Source: Castor canadensis
Taxonomy: Eukaryota; Chordata; Mammalia; Rodentia; Castoridae
Assembly: GCF_047511655.1 (NCBI RefSeq)
Contig: NC_133386.1
Location: forward strand, 170,025,146 to 170,089,145
Direction of reading: 5' to 3'
DNA length: 64,000 nt
Part shown: in pieces, positions 22,325 to 33,634 of the stretch
How positions within the stretch are numbered: position 1 is the first letter of the stretch
Layout: each line of letters opens with the position of its first letter
Position numbers and translations under genes: made by a program
Notes under the pieces: model-generated
The model's database searches: none
What the model saw: only the letters and a program-made list of their open reading frames with translations
Told to the model about the DNA's origin: nothing

Positions 22325-22540
22325 TTTATTTTTTGGTGGAACTGGGGTTTGAACTCAGGGCTTGTGCATGCAAAGCACACGTTCTACAGCTTGAGCCACA
22401 CTTCCACTCCATTTTGCTGTTGTTATTTTGGAGATAGGGACTTGAGAACTATTTCCCCAGGTTGGTTTTAAAACACGATCCTCCTAATCTCAGCCTCCCA
22501 AGTAGCTCTCAAGTGGTGTGAGCCACCAGCGCTTGGTTAA
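22325..22540 (-). repeat. Dimeric SINE
   Basis: Antisense composite: ggaactggggtttgaactca ... cacttccactccattttgct ... cagcctcccaagtagct. Confidence 0.85.
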
Positions 22541-22939
22541 TTTCATCATGTTAAATTGTAGCGCCATGAGTAGAATGTTACAGTTTTGTGCAAGAAAATT
22601 TTGGCTATGCTTAACATGATATATTTTCATATTTTTTTGTTTTTGCCCTTTTTTTTTAAGTTGGGGTGGAGAGATGACATGAGAAAGAAAAAAATTCAAG
22701 TTTATTTTCCTACCATTCACAATTAACAGTTATTAAAAGTTTAGTTTGTTTCTGGTCTTTTAAAATATGTACATACTCTTATAATATTTCATAAATAATA
22801 CATGACTGTCATTAGCAGAAGACTTTTCCAATAGTTTTAGCTATACAAAACTAAAAGTGTGTTTGTGTTGGTGAACTACTTAATTCTGGAAGAATTTAAG
22901 CAATGACTGAGTGGCCTAACCAGCTTACAAGAATTATTG

Positions 22940-23015
22940 GTAGGAGTGGGGAAAGGTTACTCAGTGGTAGAACACGTGCCTTCCATGCCTAAGGTCTTAA
23001 CATTGCAAAGGGGCA
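22940..23015 (+). repeat. Degraded ID-like SINE
   Basis: Short diverged unit: gttactcagtggtagaacac ... ccatgcctaaggtcttaac. Confidence 0.6.
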
Positions 23016-23158
23016 AAAAAGAATTATTGTACAAACTCAACTAGAGATAATAATTGAGCTAGGTAGGTTTTTAATATTCCTTTCAGCCGTAAGATATTCT
23101 GTAAAAATTGAAATACATTTATACTTTCTGTATATGTAATTAATTCTGTTTATTATAG

Positions 23159-23275
23159 GAAGCCTTAAAAATAGGAAAAGAACCCCCAGCTATTTGGAAA
23201 GTACAAAAAGCTTTATTACAGAAATTTGTTCCTGAAGTTCGAGATGGGCAAAGAGAATTTGCTGCTACAAATAGT
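23159..23275 (+). CDS. QSER1: QSER1 exon, DUF4211 core
   Basis: A 117-bp exon in phase 0 at both ends (acceptor tattatag, donor AATAGT|gtaagt). It encodes 39 residues, 1332-1370, starting [20 protein letters not shown] and ending REFAATNS. This is the most conserved stretch shared with PRR12, part of DUF4211, and is predicted to be mostly helical. As the exon is a multiple of three, skipping it would keep frame but remove the core of the domain. A short ID-type SINE remnant lies only about 25 bases downstream of the donor (from 23300), close for an intronic insertion beside a constitutive exon. Confidence 0.95.
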
Positions 23276-23299
23276 GTAAGTAAAATGCTTGTTTATTTA

Positions 23300-23376
23300 C
23301 TTTATTTATTTATTTTTTGCAGTATTGGGGTTTGAACTTAGGTGCTTTGCCATTTGAGCCATGCCCCCAGCCCTAA
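23300..23376 (-). repeat. ID-like SINE next to exon
   Basis: Antisense ID with central deletion: gcagtattggggtttgaact ... gccatgcccccagccct, about 25 bases past the 23275 splice donor. Confidence 0.8.
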
Positions 23377-23642
23377 ATTGCTTGTTTATATTAACCTTCC
23401 TGGGGAAAATACAGAATAATTTAGATTTAGGTGCATTTTATATTGAGTATATCTGATCTAAACTAGCATAAATTTTGACCTGTGTAGTATATAGTACTCT
23501 GAGAGTGTGATTTTTAAATAAAATTAGCAAGTAAGTTCCAGCTACTTAGGATACTGTTGCTTAACTTTTTTCTGTCAGGTGGAATTAGAGGTTCTTATAC
23601 TGATAATTCTACCAAATATTCTGATTTGTCAGAAGGCTGATA

Positions 23643-23862
23643 CTTTTTTTTTTTTAATGGGACTGGGGATTGAACCTAGGGCCCCACACATGCTAGGGAA
23701 GCACTCTAGCACTTTTGCCGCACTCCCAGCCCTGATGTTATTCTTTTTTTTATTATATAGCTTTTTAGTAGCTTTGAGTTGGGTTAGGGGCATAGCTCAA
23801 GTGGTGGAGCACCTTACCAGTAAACATGAAGCCTAAGGTCAAACCCCAGTACGGCCCCCTGC
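23643..23862. repeat. Two oppositely oriented ID-like SINEs
   Basis: Antisense ID at 23643-23735 (ggactggggattgaacctag) and + ID at 23777-23862 (ggggcatagctcaagtggtg), separated by about 40 bases; they could pair as a hairpin in the transcript. Confidence 0.8.
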
Positions 23863-24039
23863 CATTAAACACTGTGAGTTAAGAATCTGCAAATGATGTT
23901 GCTTCTAGTGCCATTATGGGATGGCTTGTAGGCAAGAGTGAGCCTCAGGGAACTCATGGTGTAGCTCGGTGGCAGAAAATTTGAAAGTAAATTTTTAAAA
24001 TGCATTATTTATAAATATGTATGCAGGTGCTGGGATCTT

Positions 24040-27000
24040 TTTTCCCCTACTGTTAACATTTCTATTTTTTGTGAGGTTTTTTTATTAGTATATTACAGTT
24101 GTACAAGTGAGTTTCATTGTGATCCTTCCACACACACATGCATATAATACACCTCGATCAAATTCACTCCCTTTATCCTTTCCCCTTCTTAAAAAATTTT
24201 AAAAGGAAGCCAGGGGCTGGTGGCTCACACCTGTAATCCTAGCTTCTTGAGTGGCTGAGATCAGGAGAATCTTGGTTTGAGGCCAGCCTAGGCAAATAGT
24301 TCTAGAGACCCCATTTCTAAGAGCAAAATGGACTGGAGGTGTGACTCAAGCAGTAGAGCTTCTGTTTTGTTAATACAGAGTCCTGAGTTCAAACTTCAGT
24401 TCTATTCCCTGCCCCCCCCAAAATCAACAGATTTCATAATTAGTTATATTTTCATATGTAAGTGCAAAGAGGTTTTGACTGTATTCACCCACCCCCTTTA
24501 CCTTCTCCTTTTACTCTCCTCATTCTCATTGATATCCTTCCCTACACAGGACCTAGTTTACATTTCTGTTATTCACTTTTATAGATTATATCTCACATAT
24601 GAAAGAGAATTTAGGATAATTGTCTTTCTTTGTCTGGCTTACTTCACTTAACATCCATTTTCCTGCATAATTTCATTCTTCTTTATGCTGAGTAATACTC
24701 CATTGTGTATGTGTACCATATTTTCTTTATTCATTCATCAGTTGATAGGTACCTAGGCCAATTCCTTATTTTTGCTATTATGAATTGTGCTGCTATAAAC
24801 ATGAATGTACAGGTACCTCATTTATGTTGACTTACATTCCTTCAGATGTATGTCCAGACGTGGTAGAGCAGAACTAGCTTTAGTTTTTTTAAGGAACCTC
24901 CATACTGATTTCCATAAGTGGCTGTGATAATTTATATTGCCACCAACAGCTTCTAAGGGTTGCTTTTCCCCCCTCAGATCCTTGCCAGCATTTGTTGTTG
25001 TTGGTTTTCTTGATGTTAGCGGTTTTGACTGGGGTGAGATGGAATCTCGGTGATGTTTTGATTTGCGTTTCCTCTGTGGCTGAGGATGTAGAGCATTCTG
25101 TTGTGTATTCATTAGCCACCTGTACTTTAGAAAACCATTTGATTCATTTGCCTATTTACTAAATGGAGTATTTGTTCTTTTCACAGTTAATCCTATATCC
25201 AGTGAATAATTGACAAAGATTTTCTCCCATACTGTAGGCTTTCTTTCGATTGTGGTAGTTTCCTTTGCTGTTAGAAGCTTTTTAATTTGATGCAATCCTG
25301 TTTTTCAGGTTTTTTGTTTTTTTGGTGAGTCTGGGGTTTGAACTCAGGGCTTAGCACTCACAAACATGTGTTCTACTGCTGAGCCACACCTCCAGTCCAT
25401 TTTGCTCTGGTTATTTTGGAGATATAGAGTCTCACACACTGTTTGCTGGGGCTTGCCTGAAAATTTGATTCTCTGGATCTCAGCCTCCCAAATAGCTAGG
25501 ATTACAGGTATGAGTTGGGTACCAGCACCCAACTTTGATTCTCGTTCTTATTTTCTGAGCAATTGGGGTTCTAGGCAGAAAAGCATTACCTGTATCTACA
25601 AGGATTTTCCCTATTTTCCTCTAGCAGTTTCACAGTTTCAGGTCTTAACTTTCAGATCATGGATCTAATTTCAGTCTCCTAGATGTGGATATCCATTTTT
25701 CCCAACACCTTTGTTGAAGACATGGTCTTTTCTCCAGTGTAGGTTTTGGATACCTTTGCATATATCAGATGACTGGGACTCTGTGGGCTTGTTTCTGAAT
25801 CTTGTACGCTCTTGATCCACCTGGCTCTTTTTGTGTCAATACCATGCTGTCTTTGTTACTATGGCCCTGTAATGCAATTTAAAGTCAGGTATTGTGATAC
25901 CTCTAGCATTGTTCTTTTTGCTCAGGATTACTTTATCTCATCTAGGTCTTTTGTGTTTCCAAGTGAATTTTTCTTTTGTGGGGGGGTGTCTTGGGACTTG
26001 AACTCAGGGTCTCAGGCTTGCTAGGCAGTCACTCTACCACTTGAGCCACTCTGCCAGCCCTGTTTTGTGGGGTATTTTTCAAGATAGCATTGTGAACTAT
26101 TTGCCTGGATGACTTCAAACAATGATCCTCCTGCTTTCTGCATCCTGAGTAGCTAGGATTACAGGCATGAGCCACCTTGCTGGTCTCCAAGTAAATTTTA
26201 GGATTGAATTTTCTATTTCTGTGAAGAATGTCATTAAATTTTGATGGGAATTGCATATTGCTTTTCATAGTGTAGCTATTTTCATATTATTTCTGTCTGT
26301 CTGTAAACATGGGAAGTCTTTCCATCTTCTGTTGTCTTCTTCAATGCCTTTCTTCAGTGTTTTATAGTTTTCATTGTAGAGGTCTTTCATTTCCTTAGTT
26401 ACATTTGTTCCTAGGTATTTTGTTTTATTTTTTACTTTTTGAGGTTATTGTGAATGGGTTTGGTTTCTGATTTGTTTCTCATCATGTTCACTATTGGTAT
26501 ATGAAAAGGTACTTTGCTGAAAGTGTTTATCAGATGTAAGAGTTTTCTGTTGGGAGTCTTTAGGGTCTTTTAAGTATAGGATCATACCATCTGCAAATAA
26601 GTATAATTTAACTTTTTCTATTTGTATCACTTTTATTTCTCTTGCTTTATTGCTTTAAGAATTGAGTGAAGCGAGTGGACACCCTTGTCTTGTTTCTGAG
26701 TGTAGAGAAAATAGTTTCAGTCTTTCCCCATTTGAGAAAATATTGGCTATATAGGGTTATCAAAATAGCTTTTACTATGTTGAGTTATGTTCCCTGTATC
26801 CCATTTCTTCCAGGCTTTTATCATGAAAAAAAGGATATTGAATTTTGCCAAAGGCTTTTTTAACATATGCTGAGATGATCATGTGATTTTTGTTTTTTAT
26901 CTGTTTATATGTGCTGTATTACATTAACTGATTTGCATATGTTGAACCATCTTTGCATTCCTGGAGTGAAACAAACTTGATCATTATATATTATCTGTTT

Positions 27001-27289
27001 AATGTTGTTGATTCAGTTTGCAGCTCTCATCTTTGAGAGCTTTTTCATCTATGTTCATTAGGGAAATTGCTCTGTATTTTTGTTGTTGTGTCCTTATGAA
27101 GTTTTGATATCAAGTAATAATACTGTCTTCATAGAATGAGTTTGGTAGTTTTCTCTTTTTCTTTTTTGGGGGGATAATTTGAGGCGCATTCTTCTTTAAA
27201 TGTTTGGTAGAATTTTGCCATGAACCCATCCAGTTCTGTTCATTTCTTCTTTGGAAGACTCTTTGTTACTGCTTTAATTTCAATATTTA

Positions 27290-27290
<1 letters not shown>
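24040..27290 (-). mobile_element. Antisense L1, 3' portion, with three nested SINEs
   Basis: On the minus strand this runs from within ORF2 to the 3' UTR. The reverse-transcriptase box is visible near 26,590 as LFADGMILYL where active elements have two Asp residues after Ala, so the catalytic pair is broken. Frames are closed by many stops, so the copy is dead. Nested: + dimeric SINE (24203-24421), antisense dimeric SINE (25315-25545) and antisense dimeric SINE (25972-26190). Net L1 length is about 2.6 kb. Confidence 0.8.
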
Positions 27291-27323
<33 letters not shown>

Positions 27324-27363
27324 TATGTGTGTATGTATATATATATATATAATATATATATAA

Positions 27364-27424
<61 letters not shown>
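27288..27424. repeat. TG/TA microsatellite
   Basis: About 137 bases of mixed (TG)n and (TA)n, ending in a pure (AT) run of roughly 45 bases. It lies 140 bases before a QSER1 splice acceptor. Such tracts are highly length-variable. Confidence 0.95.
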
Positions 27425-27426
<2 letters not shown>

Positions 27427-27563
27427 TGGGGCCCTTTTTATTCAGGTTGAATTTAGCCTGAACATCCTTTTGTAAACATGAAGGATGGCTGTGATAGTTG
27501 TCAGCATAATAGTATTTGTATATAGATAGTATAACATGTAATTCAAGATGTTTCTTTCCTTAG

Positions 27564-27697
27564 TACCTTGGATATTTTGGAGATGCAAAGACTAAATATA
27601 AAAGGATATATGTGAAGTTCATTGAAAATGCAAACAAAAAGGAATACGTCAGAGTATGTTCCAAAAAGCCAAGAAATAAGCCTTCACAGACCATCAG
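27564..27697 (+). CDS. QSER1: QSER1 exon, end of DUF4211
   Basis: Acceptor ctttccttag ends at 27563 and donor CCATCAG|gtattt follows 27697. It encodes residues 1371-1414 plus two bases of an Arg codon: [20 protein letters not shown], then [20 protein letters not shown]. The aromatic and basic residues ([18 protein letters not shown]) are hallmarks of the family and close the DUF4211 domain. The exon lies about 140 bases downstream of a long TG/TA microsatellite (27,288-27,424) and a decayed antisense L1, so its upstream intronic flank is almost entirely repeat-derived. Confidence 0.95.
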
Positions 27698-29049
27698 GTA
27701 TTTGTTTTCTTATTACATATTTTTTTAATACATGGTTTTCTTATTTTTGGCAATAACATTGTACAAAGGATTACATCAACTGAAGAGACTGATTTTTTTT
27801 TTTATTCTATGCATGTCTGAATGTTCAGTGTCTGTTGTAGTAAGTGATGCCTTTTGAAAGAATGAGGGGCACTATAAACCTATCTGGTGGGGCAAGTACT
27901 GTTTTCTTTCCCTGAGTCTCCTTGGTGTCACTCTAACATAGTGGAAAAAAATAGAATTTAGGGCAAAATATTTTGAGTCTAGCTCTTTGTGGCCTATAGA
28001 AGATAACACATTTCTGAAGCCCTCTTTCCCAGATAGAAAATGAAAATAATAAGTGAATGTCAAGTTTACAATGAGATAATTTTTGGTAAAAACAAAACAA
28101 ACTGTAAGAACTGTGCATTACTCAAAAAGTGTATAGTAGACTTTTCATCATAGGTTAATGTGCCTGGGTTGTCTGCAGCATGAATCTGGGACATTGGCCT
28201 AATTTTTTATTCTTTGTGGGGAGGTATTACTGAGGCTTGAATTAACTGTCTCAGTGCTTGCTGGGCAAGAGGTCTACCACTTAAGCAATATCCTCAACTT
28301 TTTTGCTTTAGTTATTTTTCAGGTAGGGTCTCACATTTTTGCCTAGAGCTGGCCTTAGACCTAAAGCCCCCTACCTACAGCCTCATGTATAGCTGGGATC
28401 ACAGGCACTTACCACCACACCTGGCTTATTTGTTGAGATGGGGGTCTCACTAACTTTTCACCCAAGCTGGCCTTGAGCTACAATCTTCCTGATCTCTGCC
28501 TCCCAAGTAGCTGGAATTACAAGTGTTAGCCACCACTCCTAGCCCTAGTTCACCTAATTTTTATGGTGGAATTTATCCACCGAAATCATTATATGCAGCA
28601 TAGAGACAGTCTTCAGGGACTGAGACTCAGACAAATGCATTTGAATTTCTGCATTAACACCTAGTACCACAAGAACCCCATGAGTTTCCATAGACAGAAA
28701 TAGATTTGACTATTGAGGGTTTATCATACATTACTTTCCTAAGCCCACTGGTGATATTAAAGCCTCATACTGTCTGGAAAATGAGTCCAAAAGGCAAAAA
28801 GGAAGGGGAGGAATAAAGAGAGAAATAGGGACTGAAGTAATAGCCCCTTAATAACTGAATATTGAATGTCAGTGGTTTATGAATATATTTCAAAAATACT
28901 TTATGGATGTTGACACTGTTGACAATTTGGACTTCCTATTAGAGTATTTAAATAATCTTTTCTTCTCCTGTGATTATCACTTTTTTCCTAATTTATTTTA
29001 ATCTGAGAAGATTTAAGTGTGTTAATGAAATTTGTTTGTAACATTGCAG
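27698..29049 (+). other. QSER1: QSER1 intron, 1.35 kb
   Basis: Bounded by gtattt and ttgcag. Its one recognised repeat is an antisense trimeric SINE (28215-28546). The remaining sequence is unique and AT-rich, with no coding signal. Confidence 0.9.
28215..28546 (-). repeat. Trimeric SINE (ID + two B1-like units)
   Basis: Antisense ID unit then two B1-like units in series (gtatagctgggatcacaggc, then gtagctggaattacaagtg). Confidence 0.85.
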
Positions 29050-29267
29050 AACTGTTCAGGCTAAGCCAAGTAATAGCAGTAAAACTTCTGATCCTCCAAC
29101 ATCAAAAACTGCAACTACAAAAGCCCCTTCCATGAAACCCAAACTTAAACAGTTGAAAATAAAGGCTGAGCCACCACCAAAGAAACGGAAGAAATGGAAA
29201 GAAGAATTTTCATCTTCACAATCTGACTCATCTCCTGAAGTCCATTCTAGCAGTAGTGATGATGAGG
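29050..29267 (+). CDS. QSER1: QSER1 exon, basic NLS-like linker
   Basis: Acceptor acattgcag ends at 29049 and donor GATGAGG|gtgagt follows 29267. It encodes residues 1416-1487, with split codons at both ends. The segment is low in hydrophobic residues: a Ser/Thr/Lys-rich linker, then KAEPPPKKRKKWKEE around 1453-1467, which looks like a strong monopartite nuclear localisation signal, then an acidic Ser/Asp run (SSSDDE). This agrees with the nuclear location of QSER1. The clustering of a basic patch followed by acidic serines is typical of CK2-type phosphorylation regions, but that is inference only. Confidence 0.95.
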
Positions 29268-29697
29268 GTGAGTTCTCCATGAAACCAGCACCTTGATACC
29301 TGCATGCAGTCTACACTGCACGATGGAGGGAGCATGGTGGTGGCAAGTCGAAACGGGTTCATTTTTCAGGAGATTTATCTGTCTTCTAAGTTCTGCTTGA
29401 GCTTTTGCGAAAACAGTACACCAGTTGAACAACAGTTGGCCCACATACGCAGCCTTGTAAAATAGAAGAAGCAGAACTTAACTTTGTGAGTTCTGGTCTC
29501 ACTTCTCTGGGTAGGATGGAGGTTAGGTGAGATGACTACTATGAATACTCTAGTTCTAAACCTCTTGAGTCTGTGTTTATGCCAGAAGAAAAGAGGAAAT
29601 AAACCTAGAAAGCAGCAACTCAAAAAGCTGTAATTAATATTACATAATAATGTATGTAGTAATGTATACTTCCGATATGTATAAGATGTACACTACT

Positions 29698-29888
29698 AGC
29701 CTGGCACCAGTGGGTCACACCTGTAATCTTGGTACTTAGAGACTGATATGGAAAGGATCAAGGTTCAAGACCTCAATCTCTAAAATAACCACAGCAAAAT
29801 AAACTGGAGGTGTGGCTCAAGCTGTAGAGCACCGGCTTTGAAAGCATGAATACCTGAGTTCAAACCCCAATCCCATCAAAAAAAAAGA
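29698..29888 (+). repeat. Dimeric SINE
   Basis: ctggcaccagtgggtcacac ... ggaggtgtggctcaagctgt ... gttcaaaccccaatcccatc, A tail. Confidence 0.85.
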
Positions 29889-30211
29889 TGCGTACTACTA
29901 TGTATCTGCCACAAGCCAACCACATGCCCTTGAGTAAATTAGATGCCTTTGTTTTCTCTTCTATAAAATAATGTTGAAATACCTCATCAGTTGTCAAACT
30001 TTCTGACCTTAGCAACCCCTTTCACTCTTAAAAATTGTTGAAGATGTTGAAGATTTTAAAGAGCATTTATTGAAGTTACAGCTGTTGATATTTGCCGTAT
30101 TAGAAATTAAAACTGAAATAATTGTAAGACTCAAGAATACACAGCACACATTCCTCTAGCCATCAAAAAACTTGGTGTATGATGCATACACAAAATCTCA
30201 AGCAGTTCAGC

Positions 30212-30440
30212 AGAGAGTAGGGATTGGCAAACTGGCCTGCAGGCCAAATCTGACTGTCAGCCTAGTTTTGTAAATAACTTTATTGGAACTTGGCTCCACA
30301 AATACTGTTTGGAAATATATGCATTTGTAAACAGTTACTTTGCTACTATGAGTAGTTTCTACAGCCACCATATGACCAGCAAAACCTAAAATACTTACAA
30401 TATGACTCTTTACAGTGTGCTGACCATTATTCTGCTAGAG
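30212..30440. mobile_element. hAT-type non-autonomous DNA transposon remnant
   Basis: The phrases gggattggcaaactggcctg, ggccaaatctgactgtc, aataactttattggaac and ccataggaccagc-like text near the end match an ancient mammalian hAT-derived (Charlie-group) element. Diverged terminal repeats (ggcaaact / agtgtgctgacc) fit. The exact family is uncertain. Confidence 0.55.
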
Positions 30441-30818
30441 CCTAAAGTTGAAGATACAAAAAGATGAAGGGGTGATGGAAGGTCATGCATGCCATATTAA
30501 ATATGAAAAGCTTGGGATCCTATAAGTAAGCTTGGGATCCCCTTGGAGGGGAGCAACATGGTGAAATTTGAATTTTAATTATAAGACATAGTTTCAGGCA
30601 TAAATTGTATCTGAACCTAAGTAGTTGGTAGTGGGTGGAGTAGAGGGGACAGATTTAGGAAACTCGGGGTGTCATCTTGTTAGAATTAAAATAATTGGTT
30701 GTTGGGAATATGGTTCAGGTTGATGTTCAGGAAGTTTTAGAACTACAAGGATCATTGTTAAAAAGATGATCTTAGTGATTGGTTAGAGAGAGAACCATTA
30801 TAAAAATTCTTCAGTGGT

Positions 30819-31598
30819 TCTTGGGGATATACCCAAAAGACTGTGACACAGGTTACTCCAGAGGCACCTGCACACCCATGTTTATTGCGGCACTATTCAC
30901 AATAGCCAAGTTATGGAAACAGCCAAGATGCCCCACCACTGACGAATGGATTAAGAAAATGTGGTATCTATACACAATGGAATTTTATGCAGCCATGAAG
31001 AAGAACGAAATGTTATCATTCGCTGGTAAATGGATGGAATTGGAGATCATCATTCTGAGTGAGGTTAGCCTGGCCCAAAAGACCAAAAATCGTATGTTCT
31101 CCCTCATATGTGGACATTAGATCAAGGGCAAACACAACAATGGGATTGGACTTTGAGCACATGATAAAAGCGAGAGCACACAAGGGAGGGGTGAGGATAG
31201 GTAAGACACTTAAAAGATTAGCTAGCATTTGTTGCTCTTAATGCAGAGAAACTAAAGCAGATACCTTAAAAGCAACTAAGGCCAATAGGAAAAGGGGACC
31301 AGGAACTAGAGTAAAGGGTAGATCAAAAAGAATTAACCTAGAAGGTAACACCCACGCACAGGAAATTAATGTGAGTCAATGCCCTGTATAGCTATCCTTA
31401 TCTCAACCAGCAACAACCCTTGTTCCTTCCTATTATTGCTTATACTCTCTGTACAACAAAATTAGAAATAAGGGCAAAATAGTTTCTGCTGGGTATTGAG
31501 GGGGTGGGGGGGAGAGGGAGGGGGCGGAGTGGGTGGTAAGGGAGGGGGGGCAGGGGGGAGAAATGACCCAAGCCTTGTATGCACATATGAATAAAAAA
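30819..31598 (+). mobile_element. Young 5'-truncated L1 insertion
   Basis: A 780-bp insertion flanked by an exact 17-bp target duplication AAAAATTCTTCAGTGGT (30802-30818 and 31599-31615). It carries the C-terminal tail of L1 ORF2 (residue text such as KLWKQPRCPTTDEWIKKMWY) open to a TAG at 31118-31120, then the 3' UTR with a G-rich tract (about 31498-31558) and ends in AATAAA plus a poly(A) run. The intact tail frame and perfect duplication show a recent insertion. It lacks ORF1 and the reverse transcriptase, so it cannot move by itself. Confidence 0.95.
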
Positions 31599-32084
31599 AA
31601 AAATTCTTCAGTGGTGAAATCTAATGATGTATTGTTTTAAAAAGCTATTTGTGAATGGTTATTTATAAGTGTATACGTGAGAATTTATAAGAAAGTCCTG
31701 CTTTCAGTAGGTATTGAAGGTATTATATGTAATGTTTTCCATAAGAAGTCTTGTCTATTGCTTAAAGTAAAGAGGGTTTGGGGTTCTGAATTTGTAATTA
31801 TACATACAGTTTCTTCAAATGCCAAGATAAAATTTTCTTGAATTGATAACTTGAGTGGCCACTAGGCGTCAGTAGTAGTTGAGTGAGCATTTTTTGAGTC
31901 ATCAACTATCTATAATAAATTTGTATGCTTGTGATTTTCAAAGTTTTTGTTTCAGAGTACCTTTATAGTCTTCAGATGTATTGAGGTTTCCAAATATTTT
32001 CGTTTATGTGAGTTAAATCTATTGGTATTTACAAAATAGCAGTTAAGCAAAATATTTACTTATTTTATACTTATTCTTACTTAG

Positions 32085-32945
32085 TAACATAAATTTTTTA
32101 TTAGTGGGAATGAATTGTACCAGTGGGTTTTGTTGTGATATTTCTATATGTGCATATGAGGTACTTAGATCAAATTCACCCAACAAAAACTTTTAAAATA
32201 GCTATTTCCAAAATTAAACAATATTGAGATGGGTGCCATTTTCACATCTGCTGTACATTCAGTTTGTTATTCTATGTTATTTTTGATAATGTATATAAAG
32301 AAAGCCAATCATCACATAGTTAGGTAGTTGGGAATGGATAGAGAGTATATTTTAATTGCCTTTTCAGAAAATTTTGGATATTTTTATTTGATACTCCAAA
32401 CTTGACATGTTATAGTTTTAAACTTTTCATGCTCTGTTATATTAAAATCTCCTAGTTTGTTTTGTTCTTTGAGTATCTTTCATCCATGCATAGTTTCATA
32501 ACATTCATTGTTCATGTGGAAATACTAGCTAGCATTAGTTCAGTGGCAAAGTTCTTCCAAAAATCCATTTAATTTTTTAAAAGGTTATTCTTAAAATTTG
32601 CCATTTTGATCATTTTTAAGTGTAAGTATATAACTCAGTAGCATTAATAACATTCACTCTGTTGTTCAGTCTTCACCACTGCCAATTTCCAAAACTCTTA
32701 CCCCAAACAAATGCTGTAACCATTAAGCAGTAGCTCTCCATTCTCCCCTTCCCCCAGCAGCTGATAACTTCTCATCTGTTTTTACATGAATTTGCAAATG
32801 CAGTGTTTAATCTTATATATGCCCTTTTGTGTCTGGTTTCTTTGAGTTAGTATATTTTCAGAGTTCATCCATTGTTGTAGCATGTATCAGAACCTGATTC
32901 CTTTTTATGACTAAATCATATACCCTTGCATATTTATACTATATT
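32085..32945 (-). mobile_element. Antisense L1-like fragments
   Basis: A tip at about 32085-32200 (gatatttctatatgtgcata, cttagatcaaattcaccc) resembles the 3' UTR at 24,060-24,170. From about 32,560 L1M-like wording follows: tttgccattttgatcatttt, cttcaccactgccaatttcc, ttcatccattgttgtagcat. The part between is unassigned AT-rich sequence. Confidence 0.5.
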
Positions 32946-33048
32946 TGTTTTGTTTTGGTATTTTGAGACAGGGTCTTGACATGTAGGCCTTGTGATCCTC
33001 CTGCCACCTCTACTTCCTGAGTGTTAGAACCATCACACCCAGCTAAGG
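32945..33048 (-). repeat. B1-like SINE
   Basis: ttgagacagggtcttgacat ... ctgagtgttagaaccatcac. Confidence 0.8.
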
Positions 33049-33270
33049 AACCACCACTACTACTACTACTCTCTCCTTCCTTCCAGCCTTCCTCCCTCCG
33101 GCTTTCACTTTGTCCCTCCCTCCACCCCTCTCTCCCTTCCCTCCTTTCTCCTTTTCTCCTCCTTCCTCCTTCTTCTTCCTACTTCTTTTTTTCTTCTGAA
33201 ACAACTTCTACTGAAATTACTTCTCCACCTCCCTCCTCTCTCTTCTTTTTCCTTCTCTTCTTATTGAATT
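33049..33270. repeat. Polypyrimidine tract
   Basis: About 200 bases of nearly pure C/T on the + strand (ctccttccttccagccttcc, then ctcctccttcctccttcttc). It begins with a (CTA) run. Candidate for triplex (H-DNA) formation. Confidence 0.85.
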
Positions 33271-33634
33271 GCTGAAGATTGAACCTAGGGCCTGGTTTGT
33301 TAAGGACTAATTCTTAAGTGAAAGTAGCTTTTTCTCCCAAGCAAATGCATGGTGGCAACATGACAAAGTATATAACTATTAGGATAGTTTGATCACTGCC
33401 TTGATTCATGTTAAGTAAGGAACTAGCAATTTTACCCAGTGTTACTTTTGCCGATGTCCAGACACTAGAAAAGATAAATAACATCTTGATATTATGATGA
33501 AAATAGTGTTGACATCAAAGACCACTGAAATTACTTTATGAACCATATTCTTAAGAAATGCTGGTATAGGACCTGAAAAATCTCAAAATTGAAGCTCTTT
33601 GTGGGGCAAGGGAGAAATGGGACATTTCTGGGCT

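Larger units (their letters stand above)
22005..23158 (+). other. QSER1: QSER1 intron, 1.15 kb
   Basis: Bounded by gtgatg and tattatag. It contains an antisense ID-like SINE (22088-22180), an antisense dimeric SINE (22325-22540) and a degraded + ID (22940-23015). The rest is unique AT-rich sequence. Confidence 0.9.
23276..27563 (+). other. QSER1: QSER1 intron, 4.3 kb, mostly antisense L1
   Basis: GT at 23276 and AG at 27562-27563. Three ID-like SINEs occupy 23300-23862, a decayed antisense L1 with nested SINEs fills 24,040-27,290, and a TG/TA microsatellite follows. Only about 140 bases of non-repetitive sequence remain before the next exon. Confidence 0.9.

Noticed and set aside
27204-27461. 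Open frame rich in Cys/Val/Tyr/Ile
   Set aside because: It translates the TG/TA microsatellite and has no biological content.
30779-30818. Apparent N terminus of a small protein joined to the L1 tail
   Set aside because: These bases are host intron before the L1 insertion point at 30,819; only the L1 ORF2 tail after it is real.
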